NCBI GenBank assembly: GCA_021234155.1
Contig: JAJEKV010000049.1
Coordinates: 8,280,036 to 8,344,035 of the forward strand
Direction of reading: 5' to 3'
Origin: Isoetes taiwanensis
Taxonomy: Eukaryota > Streptophyta > Lycopodiopsida > Isoetales > Isoetaceae
DNA length: 64,000 nucleotides
Shown: positions 45,521 to 55,060 of the stretch, piece after piece
Layout: each line of letters begins with the position of its first letter
Numbering within the stretch: the stretch's first letter is position 1
Made by a program: the position numbers and the translations under genes
The notes under the pieces: generated by a model
The model's input: the letters and a program-made list of their open reading frames with translations, nothing else
Databases searched by the model: none
What the model was told of the DNA's origin: nothing

Positions 45521-46539
45521 TATTTCTGCTCCATGACCTTCAAGGTCCAATGTGGGCATGATCAATATATATATTATTATTATATCTTGGTTCTTAGACA
45601 TTATCATTTTGTAATATCTCACAGACTAGCATATATGACACATCGTGTTAGGTGTAAGCCCATCCACATCCTAGTCAGAAGCTTCAAAGAGTGCCTGCAT
45701 GACTTATTGCAACAACTAATTCTATTATTGAATTATAAAGCTGCGATTGAGTAGAATACCTTAACTTCCAATGTGTTTGCCTAAGGATTCTTTACTATGG
45801 CCATGGGATTTCTTCCTGCTACATTATTGAAGTGAAACTGGAAAAGTTAAACTTGACTTTTAAATAAAAAGTTTGGAAGTTAAAACGTGCAAGAAACAAA
45901 ACATTGATTTCAAGACTTCTTGTATTATCAAGGGAGTGAGACTTGAAGATCACGTATTAGAGTTGTCAATTAAATCAGTTGTATCCATTGGTCCATCGTA
46001 TCTTTACCACTTAAACCCATATATCTAGAGAGAAAAATCTTCTTACTGCAATCTACCACCATTTGTAGAATCTTCACTTGATTCTCTATGATCCCTAAGA
46101 AATTTATGACCAACAGGTTCATCCATATGTTGTAGTAATTGCTAAACCTCATAATTTGGCAATCAAGCTTTGCGTTGAAAATCTTGGTCTAGCCTAAGAC
46201 TAACTTAGGCCTCAGCTATACTAGCCTTAACATCAATCTCGGTCAATCACTTGATTGTCTCATCATTATGAGAAATGTTTAGGCCTAACATACTTAGTAC
46301 TAATAACCATAGGATGATTTCATCTTACAATTCATTATCTGGAACTTATCAATAATCTTTAAAGTGATTAACATTCAGAGCTACATCTATTCATGGAGTA
46401 TCTTACCTTTTAAAAAACCTAGAGTATTTTATTTATTCTATCTTTTCTATGATACTTCCCATTCTTAAATCAAACATGTACATGTAGTTTTTCTATGCTA
46501 GATTTTCCCAAAGATCCCGGCTTTGTGACTGATCCCATC

Positions 46540-47460
46540 ATGCACACTTGTTCTAGGTTTTGGTGGGTGTGGTTCTTCTATATGGGGTAGAAGTATGGTG
46601 TCCAGTCATATTCCTTACCACTTGGGAGGAGTTGGAACACGTCTTTTCTGACTTGGGCCCTTGGAGTCAAATCCACAGTCCCTACCTGCAAGAGACAGGA
46701 TTCTGGCCTGGGATGACACATATTCTACTGTCCGAAGGTGGTTAACATGGGAGACACTCGATTTCCAATCCTTACCTACACAATGGCCATGTGTTCACGA
46801 GGTCTTGAAGCATGTTGAAAGAAGAAACATACAAGGTAGTTCTCCAAATAGAATGTCCAGGAACAAGCATGTATACAAGTGTAGAGCAATGAACATCATA
46901 CTCGATTGAAGCAATATCTTGATGCATGCTTTCTTGGTAAGTTTGGGGATGCCAATGCCTTGGGTATGGTCAAGGCATCACATTACAAAGCCGGATAATC
47001 CCACACTTGCATGTGGCCCACGTCAATCCTTGTTTTCACATTTGCCCATGAAGAGATGTAGAACAATCATGTTGATCCGCATTAGTGGACACCATCTCAG
47101 AATTGAACCGTGCAGATGGGCATGTAAGGAGCATGAAAATAGGATCTCTTATGTTGCGAAATGGGAGCAATGAAGATCATACTATTCAGATTTGTCTAAC
47201 GTTTATGACTATCTGAGCATGGTATGTCTGTTACTACTATATACTTTTGCTTATGCATGCAATGACAAACATAGCATCCTATATCCTACAGGTTCTTGAC
47301 TTATGACCCCAATTTAACACAGTGATATGTACAGATGTGCAATTCATCAGCAAGCTTATTACTCCCAAGGTTTTCCCTCAGAAATACTTCGGGGCAGGGG
47401 TTCTTTTGTATTGGATCCCATAGATCTCTCGGTCTCCGTCCATGATTAAAATTAATTCGA
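46540..47460 (+). pseudogene. Decayed LINE fragment (RT end to 3' tail)
   Basis: VVLLYGVEVWCPVI at about 46567 matches LLYGVEVWGPTVL of the full LINE. MLIRISGHHLRIEPCRWA at about 47070 matches RTGSHYLRIETGRWG. The 3' region at 47350-47455 keeps 'ggttttccctcagaaatac', 'ttgtattggatcccataga' and 'ggtctccgtccatgattaaa'. No microsatellite tail remains. Confidence 0.75.
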
Positions 47461-47929
47461 TTCAACTACAATGACCTTTTAACTGGTTTGTTGTTGATGA
47501 CTTGAACTATTTTTCCACTAATAAACAGAGATTCAGAGCGCTAGGCTACTTAATAATTAATATGGCATGTCATTTAAGCATTTCTATTTTTCGAATCGTA
47601 CGATAGAATAACAAGGTTCAAGCTTTCTTTGTATTGATGCGAAAAATAGAAGTCTAAAACTTTTAAATCACAAGGTCGGTCTCTTGCGACGAGGCTTTTT
47701 CACAGATCCAAACCAAGCGCAATATCACAATTGTTGGGCAATCGAGTTGGGCAATCGAGTTGGGTTCGTTGTGCAAGATCTACCGGATTGCACAGCTGCA
47801 AGAGTGTTGTTGATGACCGCTTCAATTTGTAATCTGAGTGTTCTTGATGACCGTTTCAATTTGTAGTCTGAAATTGTTGTTTCAATTCCCTGGTATTGGG
47901 GCTATGATAACGCCACAAAATACAAATTT

Positions 47930-48315
47930 GAGGGTGTGAATTATTGATGTTTTTGACATGCTACTGCTAGTTTCTGATAGCTTCAGCAGAATTGTCAACC
48001 CTGTTTCCATTCCACATTATTGGGACATGACGCGTGATAGTTCTAACGACTCAAAATTTCCATTTTACACTGTTACCTACACTATGAATGAGCAATTTCC
48101 ATCTGAAGAGTTTCAAAAATATATTTATCTTGCACCTTGATGCAACACAACATTTTCTAGAAGTATGCTCAAGATGATAAAATTGACGCAACCACCGAGT
48201 GGTTCCGACATGCTTTAGTCGGATATGGACTTGTGTCGAAACTATTGAAATCGAGAGAATTCACAGAAAGACGGCCTCAGCTACGGCCTATATATTTCCA
48301 ATTTGAAGAGTATTA
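47930..48315 (+). pseudogene. Coding fragment of an unidentified protein
   Basis: One frame reads FSRIVNPVSIPHYWDMTRD, KFPFYTVTYTMNEQFP and EEFQKYIYLAP then stop. A following frame reads KYAQDDKIDATTEWFRHAL, VGYGLVSKLLKSREFTERR and ends FQFEEY with double stops at 48313. The composition suggests a real last exon or two with a frame break between. I do not recognise the family. Its 3' part (from 48196) lies inside the 596-bp segment that recurs at 53713, where it has lost its 5' half. Confidence 0.45.
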
Positions 48316-48791
48316 ATAGAGTTTTACTGTGGTCACTTTAGCTTTGCTCCTAGGCCCGTTGTCACCACTTAATAAATCCATTTACTTTCTTAAATGTATA
48401 CAACAATTATCATGTATATATATAACCAAAATGCCAGTACGATTTTTTAATCCATTTCAGAAAATGTTAGCAGGGTGCGACAATGTACCAAGGTATCCAG
48501 TTTTCATGCCAATCATGTACAAAATGAAGGAGCTACTGCCAATGCTTTTCGTCTTCCAAACAGGCAAAGATGACTGCATTGGAACATGAATCATCTGCTA
48601 AGGAGAACTTGTGAGACGACTGCTTGTCAATTAAAGGTCAGTCGATTATGCATTCAATCAGATCTCGTTATCCATTCCTAACTGCATAAGATTCCACTCT
48701 AAGGCATCAAAGTGGCATAAGTATGCCTAATTCACATCCATAGTATTTTGGTTCACACTAGTTTAAGTTTTGGATAAATGCAGCAATTACA
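48196..48791 (+). repeat. 596-bp direct repeat, left copy
   Basis: By eye identical base for base to 53713-54308 (offset 5517). It begins inside the unidentified coding fragment (codons for EWFRHA) and ends at 'gcagcaattaca'. Both copies contain the same 86-codon open frame (48329-48589 and 53846-54106). The two flank the whole LTR/TRIM array. Confidence 0.9.
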
Positions 48792-48801
48792 TCCATCACC
48801 T

Positions 48802-49029
48802 TCTTAAATATAGAACAATGGAGAAATATTGGATAGTGATGAATATAGATGAATATGAGCCAAACGTGGCTTGTAGACAGATATAGGTAAGTCCCTACAA
48901 AAGGACACGTCTCTATACTAGAGGACATGTCTCTTCACATGACTAGGATTGCCACCTAGGCGTGGTCACATGGTACTTGCCATGTCATCAATCCTTGATC
49001 TATATGATCACTAATATTATATTCTAACA
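48802..49029 (-). repeat. 3' LTR of the ORF-carrying element, 228 bp
   Basis: It starts TGTTAGAAT and ends ATATTTAAGA on the minus strand, just after the polypurine tract. The end is not the usual CA. Confidence 0.85.
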
Positions 49030-49276
49030 CTCCCCCTTGATCAATAGATCAAGAAGGATTGAACTCTCCTTTGGCAAATCTCCCTCTTAATGGAGAGAAT
49101 TCAAATGCCCTTCAAATTTGAGAATTCAAACTCTAAACTCTAGACGTACTAGATCATAATGCTACGAGGATGCCTAGATCATATAAGTTAGGCCTTCTCC
49201 CCCTTGATCTATAGCATCCGAGAAATGCTAAGATCTTACAATGGGATCCTCAATATTATAACTGCTATCTCAGATT

Positions 49277-51061
49277 CTAGACACTAGAACACTGTACATA
49301 ATAATTCAGAAAACATGGGCCTTCGTCATGACATGAATTTCCCAAATTTAAATAGAAAAAATGATAATGCTTGTCCATGTCATACCTATGGGCATTGTCA
49401 ATTTGTTTTCGTAATGTATGAGTAAGACATCTTGTTCTTCTATGGGATGGTTCCACCAGTTTGCTCCATATCTGTGAAATTGTATCATGCACCCATCGAC
49501 TTAATTTAGCATATTTACCGGAATATTTGGACTTCAATCCGTCACTTGGCACAATTTCCATGGCCTTAACGTCTTCATATTTTTGTGGCGCATGAATCCG
49601 TGACGGTTTTGGGGCTGCCTTTTCGCCTATCGATTTGAAACTCTCAGAAATTAAGGCATACTTCGGCATAGCTCCAACATCCAGCATGAGAATAGATTTG
49701 GGAATCAAAGTTCCATTCTGTTCAATTTCACCATAGAGCCGATCTGCATGCTCGAAAAAATTAGTCAACATTTGTCTTTGTGTGACAGGTCTCCGTCTGG
49801 CATGGCGGCCTGGTTCCTGATGTGCCTTCGTAAGGATTATTAAAGCAGGGCCGATCATGGTCTGTATGCATGCCAACGATTCTTCTACGACTCCTTCTGG
49901 GAGGGACTCTAGCTTCGGAGTGACTTCTTCTCCTCTCATAAGCATTAATTCAGCGAATATGATAGCTGCTGCAGGGACTCTCATGATTTTTCCCTCTCCA
50001 TCTGACTCCATGGTCTGCAAAACTTCATGCTTTGAATTCAATTTTTCATCTGTAGGGAAATTTCGATCTCCTGTCACGGCTGTCACGGCTTGCAAGGCAT
50101 CAATATCTGCCTTTTCTTCCTGTGGGTCTATGCTTTGACCATTTTTCTGATCAGTATCACATATTTCTGCCTTGAGTTGGCCATTATTTTTCCCCTTCAA
50201 TTTTTCTTCTACATGTGGGATCCTTTCTAGAATTTCTACGGCTGTTATTGGTGGTTTATGGTGGCTCTCTTCTTTAATATCTGCTTCAAGAGAGTACCTT
50301 TCTAGAGATTCTTCAGGGAGCGCATCTCTGTCTGTGGTTTTATCTGCATCAATTTGAGGCAAGTTCTTCCACCATTGCACCTCCTCCTCTTCTGGAGCAT
50401 ACAGAATTTCTGATTCCTGGCCTTGGTTCTTCGGGATCATTTTAATTCGTTTTGCCTGCTCTGCCTTCTCTTTTGCCGTATCAGCAACAGAATCCTTCGC
50501 TCTTACAGAAACAGAAACATCGGCAACAAAATCCTTTTCCTTAATGAAAAAATCCAATGCAGTATCCTTTGCTGGGGAAGCGGATTCTACAGCAGAATCC
50601 ATGGTTTCGGCAGCCTGGGCGCTTCTGGCTGCGATTAAGGCAACACTGGATGCAGCAGTGCCGCAATGGGCCAATACTTCATAGGCTGTAGATCGGATTG
50701 TTGCAGCAGCCTGCCTGGCCTCTCCTAATTCCTTCGATGCCTCCTCCGGTCTTGCCGTGGATTGATCGCCATAGCTGGGTTGATCCCTGTTAAGCGCTTC
50801 ACATAATGCATCTTCCTGAACCGGCACTAAAACCACCTTGTCTTCTTGCTGGAATAATGAAACGTCTCCCATCTCCATTCTACTTGGTTCATCTTGCTTT
50901 AGTAAATAATCCGCCAGCCATTCTTCTGCTTCCCTCTGCAGAATCTTGCATTCTTCAAGAAGCTGCTCTTCCTCCTTAATAATTGCTTCAAGAAATAAAT
51001 TCGTGGGCACTTGTTCTTCCATCTTCAAATGCCTCTCTCCTATCTCGCTCCATTGTTGCAT
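49277..51061 (-). CDS. 594-residue ORF inside the LTR element, unidentified
   Basis: This is the longest open frame in the window. The frame opens a little earlier (51073) but the first ATG is at 51061. Residues 1-60 are Glu-rich and helical (FLEAIIKEEEQLLEECKIL). Residues about 100-200 are Ala/Ser/Asp/Lys rich with low complexity (ALIAARSAQAAETMDSAVE), resembling a flexible coiled region. Residues 230-350 are acidic with EEEEVQWWKNLPQ. The part after about 355 looks like a folded domain (VPAAAIIFAELMLMRGEEV, SLACIQTMIGPALIILTKA, RLYGEIEQNGTLIPKSILM). The last ~30 residues are His/Tyr/Asn rich. No gag zinc knuckle, protease or RT was seen. It starts 32 nt after the primer site, the position of gag. 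It may be a divergent gag or a captured host gene; no frame damage is visible, so selection or youth must explain it. Confidence 0.7.
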   Translation of the reverse strand: MQQWSEIGERHLKMEEQVPTNLFLEAIIKEEEQLLEECKILQREAEEWLADYLLKQDEPSRMEMGDVSLFQQEDKVVLVPVQEDALCEALNRDQPSYGDQSTARPEEASKELGEARQAAATIRSTAYEVLAHCGTAASSVALIAARSAQAAETMDSAVESASPAKDTALDFFIKEKDFVADVSVSVRAKDSVADTAKEKAEQAKRIKMIPKNQGQESEILYAPEEEEVQWWKNLPQIDADKTTDRDALPEESLERYSLEADIKEESHHKPPITAVEILERIPHVEEKLKGKNNGQLKAEICDTDQKNGQSIDPQEEKADIDALQAVTAVTGDRNFPTDEKLNSKHEVLQTMESDGEGKIMRVPAAAIIFAELMLMRGEEVTPKLESLPEGVVEESLACIQTMIGPALIILTKAHQEPGRHARRRPVTQRQMLTNFFEHADRLYGEIEQNGTLIPKSILMLDVGAMPKYALISESFKSIGEKAAPKPSRIHAPQKYEDVKAMEIVPSDGLKSKYSGKYAKLSRWVHDTISQIWSKLVEPSHRRTRCLTHTLRKQIDNAHRYDMDKHYHFFYLNLGNSCHDEGPCFLNYYVQCSSV

Positions 51062-51092
51062 TCCCAGGATCAATCAATTGGAGAGAGCCTGA

Positions 51093-51104
51093 GCTCTGAT
51101 ACCA
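51093..51104 (-). other. Primer-binding site, initiator Met-tRNA type
   Basis: The minus strand reads TGGTATCAGAGC directly after the LTR, complementary to the 3' end of plant initiator Met-tRNA. This is the usual primer of copia and TRIM elements. The same site follows the LTRs at 52038, 52414 and 53507. Confidence 0.9.
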
Positions 51105-51309
51105 TCTTAAATATAGAACAATGGAGAAATATTGGATAGTGATGAATATAGATGAATATGAGCCAAACGTGGCTTGTAGACAGATATAGGTAAGTCCCTA
51201 CAAAAGGACACGTCTCTATACTAGAGGACATGTCTCTTCACATGACTAGGATTGCCACCTAGGCGTGGTCACATGGTACTTGCCATGTCATCAATCCTTG
51301 ATCTATATG
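51105..51309 (-). repeat. 5' LTR of the ORF-carrying element, truncated
   Basis: 205 bp shared with the 3' LTR without visible difference. The outer 23 bp are missing at the junction with TRIM A. Confidence 0.85.
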
Positions 51310-52200
51310 TAGAAAATCAGAGATAGACAACAGAAAACTGGATATGAATAAATGGAGTGGTTGAAAGAGCCTCAACCGTAGCATACATATATACGCCTCT
51401 CTATATATGCCTCAGAGAGGCGTACAGACCAAGAGACGCAGCCAAGAGACACAGACATGACTCTTGGTGTGGATCGCCAACATGGCGCTGAGGTGTGCAT
51501 GCAGGGCCACGTGTGCATATTTCAACACTCCCACTGCCCAAATGCACACCTACACCTACAGATTATAATCCTACAAACATAATACTAATCACTAAGTAAG
51601 AATCAGAAACATTACAGTTTGTTCTTCACATATTCACAGATCTTCACGCAGTCTCTACATCTTCACAAAGTTCTGCAGCCCAACGATCTTCACAAAGAAA
51701 TATCTTCACATATCAATCTTCACAGAAGCGCTCATCTTCACCAAATCATTCTTCATCACTGCTCCCACTGAAACTAAAATCTTCAATTGCCCACAGAGAA
51801 TGCAGCCCATCGATGCATCTGATCTTCACAAAATTGATGCAGCCCACAAATTTGTCTTCCACGATTCTTGTTGAAATCACCATCAGGAGGTTCATCTTGA
51901 TCAGCATCAGCATCACCCATTGTTCTTGAAGATGACTTCAATGCAGCAGCCTGGACCCCAACAATTCTTCAAATAACAACTCTGATTGCATGCAGATGCC
52001 CTGCTTCCTAGGATCAGCCTATGAAGGCTCTGATACCATGTAGAAAATCAGAGATAGACAACAGAAAACTGGATATGAATAAATGGAGTGGTTGAAAGAG
52101 CCTCAACCGTAGCATACATATATACGCCTCTCTATATATGCCTGGGAGGAGCGACTGAGCAAGAGACTGGCCATGACTTTGAGACATGGCGCTTGGTGTG
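51308..52200 (-). mobile_element. TRIM-like miniature LTR element, copy A
   Basis: On the minus strand the 3' LTR is 51527-51308 (TGTTGAAATATGC ... TTTTCTACA), preceded by the polypurine tract GGGCAGTGGGAG (51539-51528). The primer site GGCTCTGATACCA (plus sense) is at 52026-52038 and the 5' LTR begins at 52039. Its internal small ORF starts MGDADADQDEPPDGD but diverges and stops early. The 5' LTR loses similarity after about 52142, where it merges into copy B, so the exact border is uncertain. Confidence 0.75.
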
Positions 52201-53141
52201 GCCACGCGCATTTTAAATATGCACACGCGGCCCCGCATGCACACCTCGTGGCCATGTTGACATCGCATCCACCAAGAGTCATGTCCGTGGTCTCTGGTCG
52301 CCTCTGGTTGGACGCTTCTCGAGGCATATATATGTAGCTACGGTTGAGGCTCTTTCAACCATTCTATCTATTCATATCCATTCTTCTGCTGTAGATCTCT
52401 GATTTTCTACATGGTATCAGAGCCTTCATAGGCTGATCCGGCTGGCATCCGCATGCAATCGAGTTGTTATTTGAAGAATTGTTAGTCCAAACCGCCGCTG
52501 AAGACATCTTCAAGAACAATGGGTGATGCTGATGCTGATGAAGAAGAACCTCCTGATGGTGAGAAGTCAATGCTGATTCCTTGGTGGGCTGCATCAAATC
52601 TGAGTGAAGATCAATTTCGGTCTGAGTGGGAGAATTCTGATCTGAGTATGCTGCTGCGTGGTACCTTTGTGACTAAGTGGGAGAAGAAAGATCTTGGTGC
52701 TTCTTCGTGGTTATTTGCTGGTAAAGAAATTTCTTTGTGAAGATTTTGGTTCCAGTGGGAGCAGTGGTAAAGATGTTCTTTTGTGAAGATCGTTGGGCTG
52801 CAGAACTTTGTGAAGATGTAGAGACTGTGTGAAGATCTGTGAATATGTGAAGAACGAACTGTAATGTTTCTGATTCTTACTTAGTGATTAGTATTATGTT
52901 TGTAGGATTATAATCTGTAGGTGTAGGTGTGCATTTGGGCAGTGGGAGTGTTGAAATATGCACACGTGGCCCTGCATGCACACCTCAGCGCCATGTTGGC
53001 GATCCACACCAAGAGTCATGTCTGTGTCTCTTGGCTGCGTCTCTTGGTCTATACGCCTCTCTGAGGCATATATATGTAGCTACGGTTGAGGCTCTTTCAA
53101 CCATTCTATCTATTCATATCCATTCTTCTGCTGTAGATCTC
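52201..53141 (+). mobile_element. TRIM-like miniature LTR element, copy B, opposite orientation
   Basis: The 5' LTR ends at 52413 (TTTTCTACA), followed by primer site TGGTATCAGAGCC (52414-52426), the small ORF, polypurine tract GGGCAGTGGGAG (52937-52948) and 3' LTR from 52949 (TGTTGAAATATGC). The 3' LTR stops short at 'ctgtagatctc' (53141), missing its last ~14 bp. The 5' LTR is a diverged variant. The whole internal region is only about 0.53 kb, typical of TRIM elements. Confidence 0.75.
52519..52740 (+). CDS. 73-residue ORF of TRIM copy B
   Basis: An ATG frame begins MGDADADEEEPPDGEK, followed by IPWWAASNLSEDQF, RSEWENSDLSMLLRG and ends FAGKEISL before TGA. It is acidic at the start and rich in Trp. 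It starts about 90 nt after the primer site, where gag would start. The identical 73 residues are encoded in inverted copy C, and copy A keeps only the first ~15. It has no known domain. TRIM elements usually code for nothing, so it may be a degenerate gag start or a real micro-protein. Confidence 0.5.
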   Translation: MGDADADEEEPPDGEKSMLIPWWAASNLSEDQFRSEWENSDLSMLLRGTFVTKWEKKDLGASSWLFAGKEISL

Positions 53142-53712
53142 ACCACTGCTCCCACTGGAACCAAAATCTTCACAAAGAAATTTCTTTACCAGCAAATAAC
53201 CACGAAGAAGCACCAAGATCTTTCTTCTCCCACTTAGTCACAAAGGTACCACGCAGCAGCATACTCAGATCAGAATTCTCCCACTCAGACCGAAATTGAT
53301 CTTCACTCAGATTTGATGCAGCCCACCAAGGAATCAGCATTGACTTCTCACCATCAGGAGGTTCTTCTTCATCAGCATCAGCATCACCCATTGTTCTTGA
53401 AGATGTCTTCAACGCAGCAGTTTGGACCCCAACAATTCTTCAAATAACAACTCTGATTGCATGCAGATGCCCGCGCCCAGGATCAGCCTATGAAGGCTCT
53501 GATACCATGTAGAAAATCAGAGATCTACAGCAGAAGAATGGATATGAATAGATAGAATGGTTGAAAGAGCCTCAACCGTAGCTACATATATATGCCTCAG
53601 AGAGGCGTATAGACCAAGAGACGCAGCCAAGAGACACAGACATGACTCTTGGTGTGGATCGCCAACATGGCGCTGAGGTGTGCATGCAGGGCCACGTGTG
53701 CATATTTCAACA
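53142..53712 (-). mobile_element. TRIM-like miniature LTR element, copy C, 3' part missing
   Basis: On the minus strand the 5' LTR is 53712-53508 (TGTTGAAATATGC ... TTTTCTACA), with primer site at 53507-53495 and the small ORF. The internal region ends abruptly at 53142 where copy B's truncated 3' LTR begins; there is no polypurine tract or 3' LTR. Copies B and C form a head-to-head-like inverted arrangement. Confidence 0.75.
53170..53391 (-). CDS. 73-residue ORF of TRIM copy C
   Basis: The amino-acid sequence is the same as in the copy B ORF from MGDADADEEE to GKEISL. An upstream in-frame extension of 7 codons reaches 53412 but lacks support. The identity between inverted copies points to a very recent event or gene conversion. 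Confidence 0.5.
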   Translation of the reverse strand: MGDADADEEEPPDGEKSMLIPWWAASNLSEDQFRSEWENSDLSMLLRGTFVTKWEKKDLGASSWLFAGKEISL

Positions 53713-53833
53713 CGAGTGGTTCCGACATGCTTTAGTCGGATATGGACTTGTGTCGAAACTATTGAAATCGAGAGAATTCACAGAAAGACGGCCTCAGCTA
53801 CGGCCTATATATTTCCAATTTGAAGAGTATTAA
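53642..53833 (+). CDS. Chimeric open frame: TRIM LTR fused to duplicated exon end
   Basis: The ATG lies in the copy C LTR (MTLGVDRQHGAEVCMQGHV) and the frame runs across the junction at 53713 into the duplicated coding segment (EWFRHALVGYGLVSK ... FQFEEY, stop). The right-hand part is in the same frame as the unidentified protein at 47930-48315. Whether it is expressed cannot be told; LTRs can act as promoters on either strand only sometimes. Confidence 0.3.
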   Translation: MTLGVDRQHGAEVCMQGHVCIFQHEWFRHALVGYGLVSKLLKSREFTERRPQLRPIYFQFEEY

Positions 53834-54308
53834 TAGAGTTTTACTGTGGTCACTTTAGCTTTGCTCCTAGGCCCGTTGTCACCACTTAATAAATCCATTT
53901 ACTTTCTTAAATGTATACAACAATTATCATGTATATATATAACCAAAATGCCAGTACGATTTTTTAATCCATTTCAGAAAATGTTAGCAGGGTGCGACAA
54001 TGTACCAAGGTATCCAGTTTTCATGCCAATCATGTACAAAATGAAGGAGCTACTGCCAATGCTTTTCGTCTTCCAAACAGGCAAAGATGACTGCATTGGA
54101 ACATGAATCATCTGCTAAGGAGAACTTGTGAGACGACTGCTTGTCAATTAAAGGTCAGTCGATTATGCATTCAATCAGATCTCGTTATCCATTCCTAACT
54201 GCATAAGATTCCACTCTAAGGCATCAAAGTGGCATAAGTATGCCTAATTCACATCCATAGTATTTTGGTTCACACTAGTTTAAGTTTTGGATAAATGCAG
54301 CAATTACA
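53713..54308 (+). repeat. 596-bp direct repeat, right copy
   Basis: Identical by eye to 48196-48791. It starts exactly at the end of the copy C LTR ('ttcaaca' then 'cgagtgg'), with no remnant of the exon's upstream part. Confidence 0.9.
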
Positions 54309-54440
54309 CATCACCTCTAAGGATCTTTACTGCAGGCAGACGGAAATAATATGTCCTCTCTTTCCTTCTCTTACATCCATCACCTCTAAGATCTTTACTG
54401 TAGGCAGACGGAAATAATATGTCCTCTCTTTCCTTCTCTG
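54302..54440. repeat. Two-copy tandem repeat, unit about 68 bp
   Basis: 'catcacctctaag.atcttt', 'gcagacggaaataatatgtc' and 'ctctctttccttctct' occur twice. The left flank of the LTR element at 48788-48801 matches the start of the second unit. Confidence 0.8.
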
Positions 54441-54903
54441 ATTTAGCAGCTTTAATATCTCTTCTCTTTCCCTTCTACTTTAGCAGCTTTAGAAGATCAT
54501 TCTCCCGCGCCATACATGTTCATAAGATGGCAATTACATTTGTTGTTTTCAAGAATTGAAATGTATCATAACTAATAAAAAAGAAATAAATAAATCATTT
54601 TGGAATTGAAAGTAGCAATGATCCCAACTCTGTACAGCTATTAAAATCTAATGCATCTTGTGCTTCCATATGCTTTGCAAATGATTTTCCTCCATTAACC
54701 CATTGTTAGGCTTAATGGAGATGGCAAATAGGCCATTTCAGCATAGTCCCATGTAAGTATTGTCAATTTTGGAATCTGACAAGTGCATTTGCATATGTTT
54801 CCACTGCAATTAACATGCCTCTTTAAGGCCAAGGTTGCTAGAAATCATGACAGAAGCTCTATAGCATGCCTGCCAACTTTTTGGAAAAGACTCGCATAAT
54901 TTT

Positions 54904-55060
54904 TATGGTTATGGAATCATGATCTCTAGGATACGAATTCCTGGATAGGACAACTGCTAAAACACCAGTTGACATTCTTCTTATGGTTATGGAATCATGA
55001 TCTCTTGGATACGGATTCCTTGACAGAACGACTGCTAAAACACCAGTTGACATTCTTCTA
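54904..55060. repeat. Two-copy tandem repeat, unit 78 bp
   Basis: The unit starting 'tatggttatggaatcatgat' at 54904 is repeated at 54982 with few differences. Because 78 is a multiple of three, the minus strand shows a repeated 26-residue open frame, probably meaningless. Confidence 0.85.

Larger units (their letters stand above)
48802..51309 (-). mobile_element. Young non-autonomous LTR retrotransposon carrying a long non-gag-pol ORF
   Basis: Direct repeats 48802-49006 and 51105-51309 look identical over 205 bp. Reading the minus strand: 5' LTR (51309-51105), primer site TGGTATCAGAGC (51104-51093), one long ORF, a polypurine tract TCAAGGGGGAG (49040-49030), then the 3' LTR (49029-48802) beginning TGTTAGAATAT. 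No protease, integrase, RT or CCHC motif exists inside. The 5' LTR lacks its first 23 bp because a TRIM LTR starts at 51308. Confidence 0.85.

Noticed and set aside
54859-55053. Minus-strand frame with a repeated 26-residue block
   Set aside because: It follows from a 78-bp tandem repeat (a multiple of three) and has no other coding signal.
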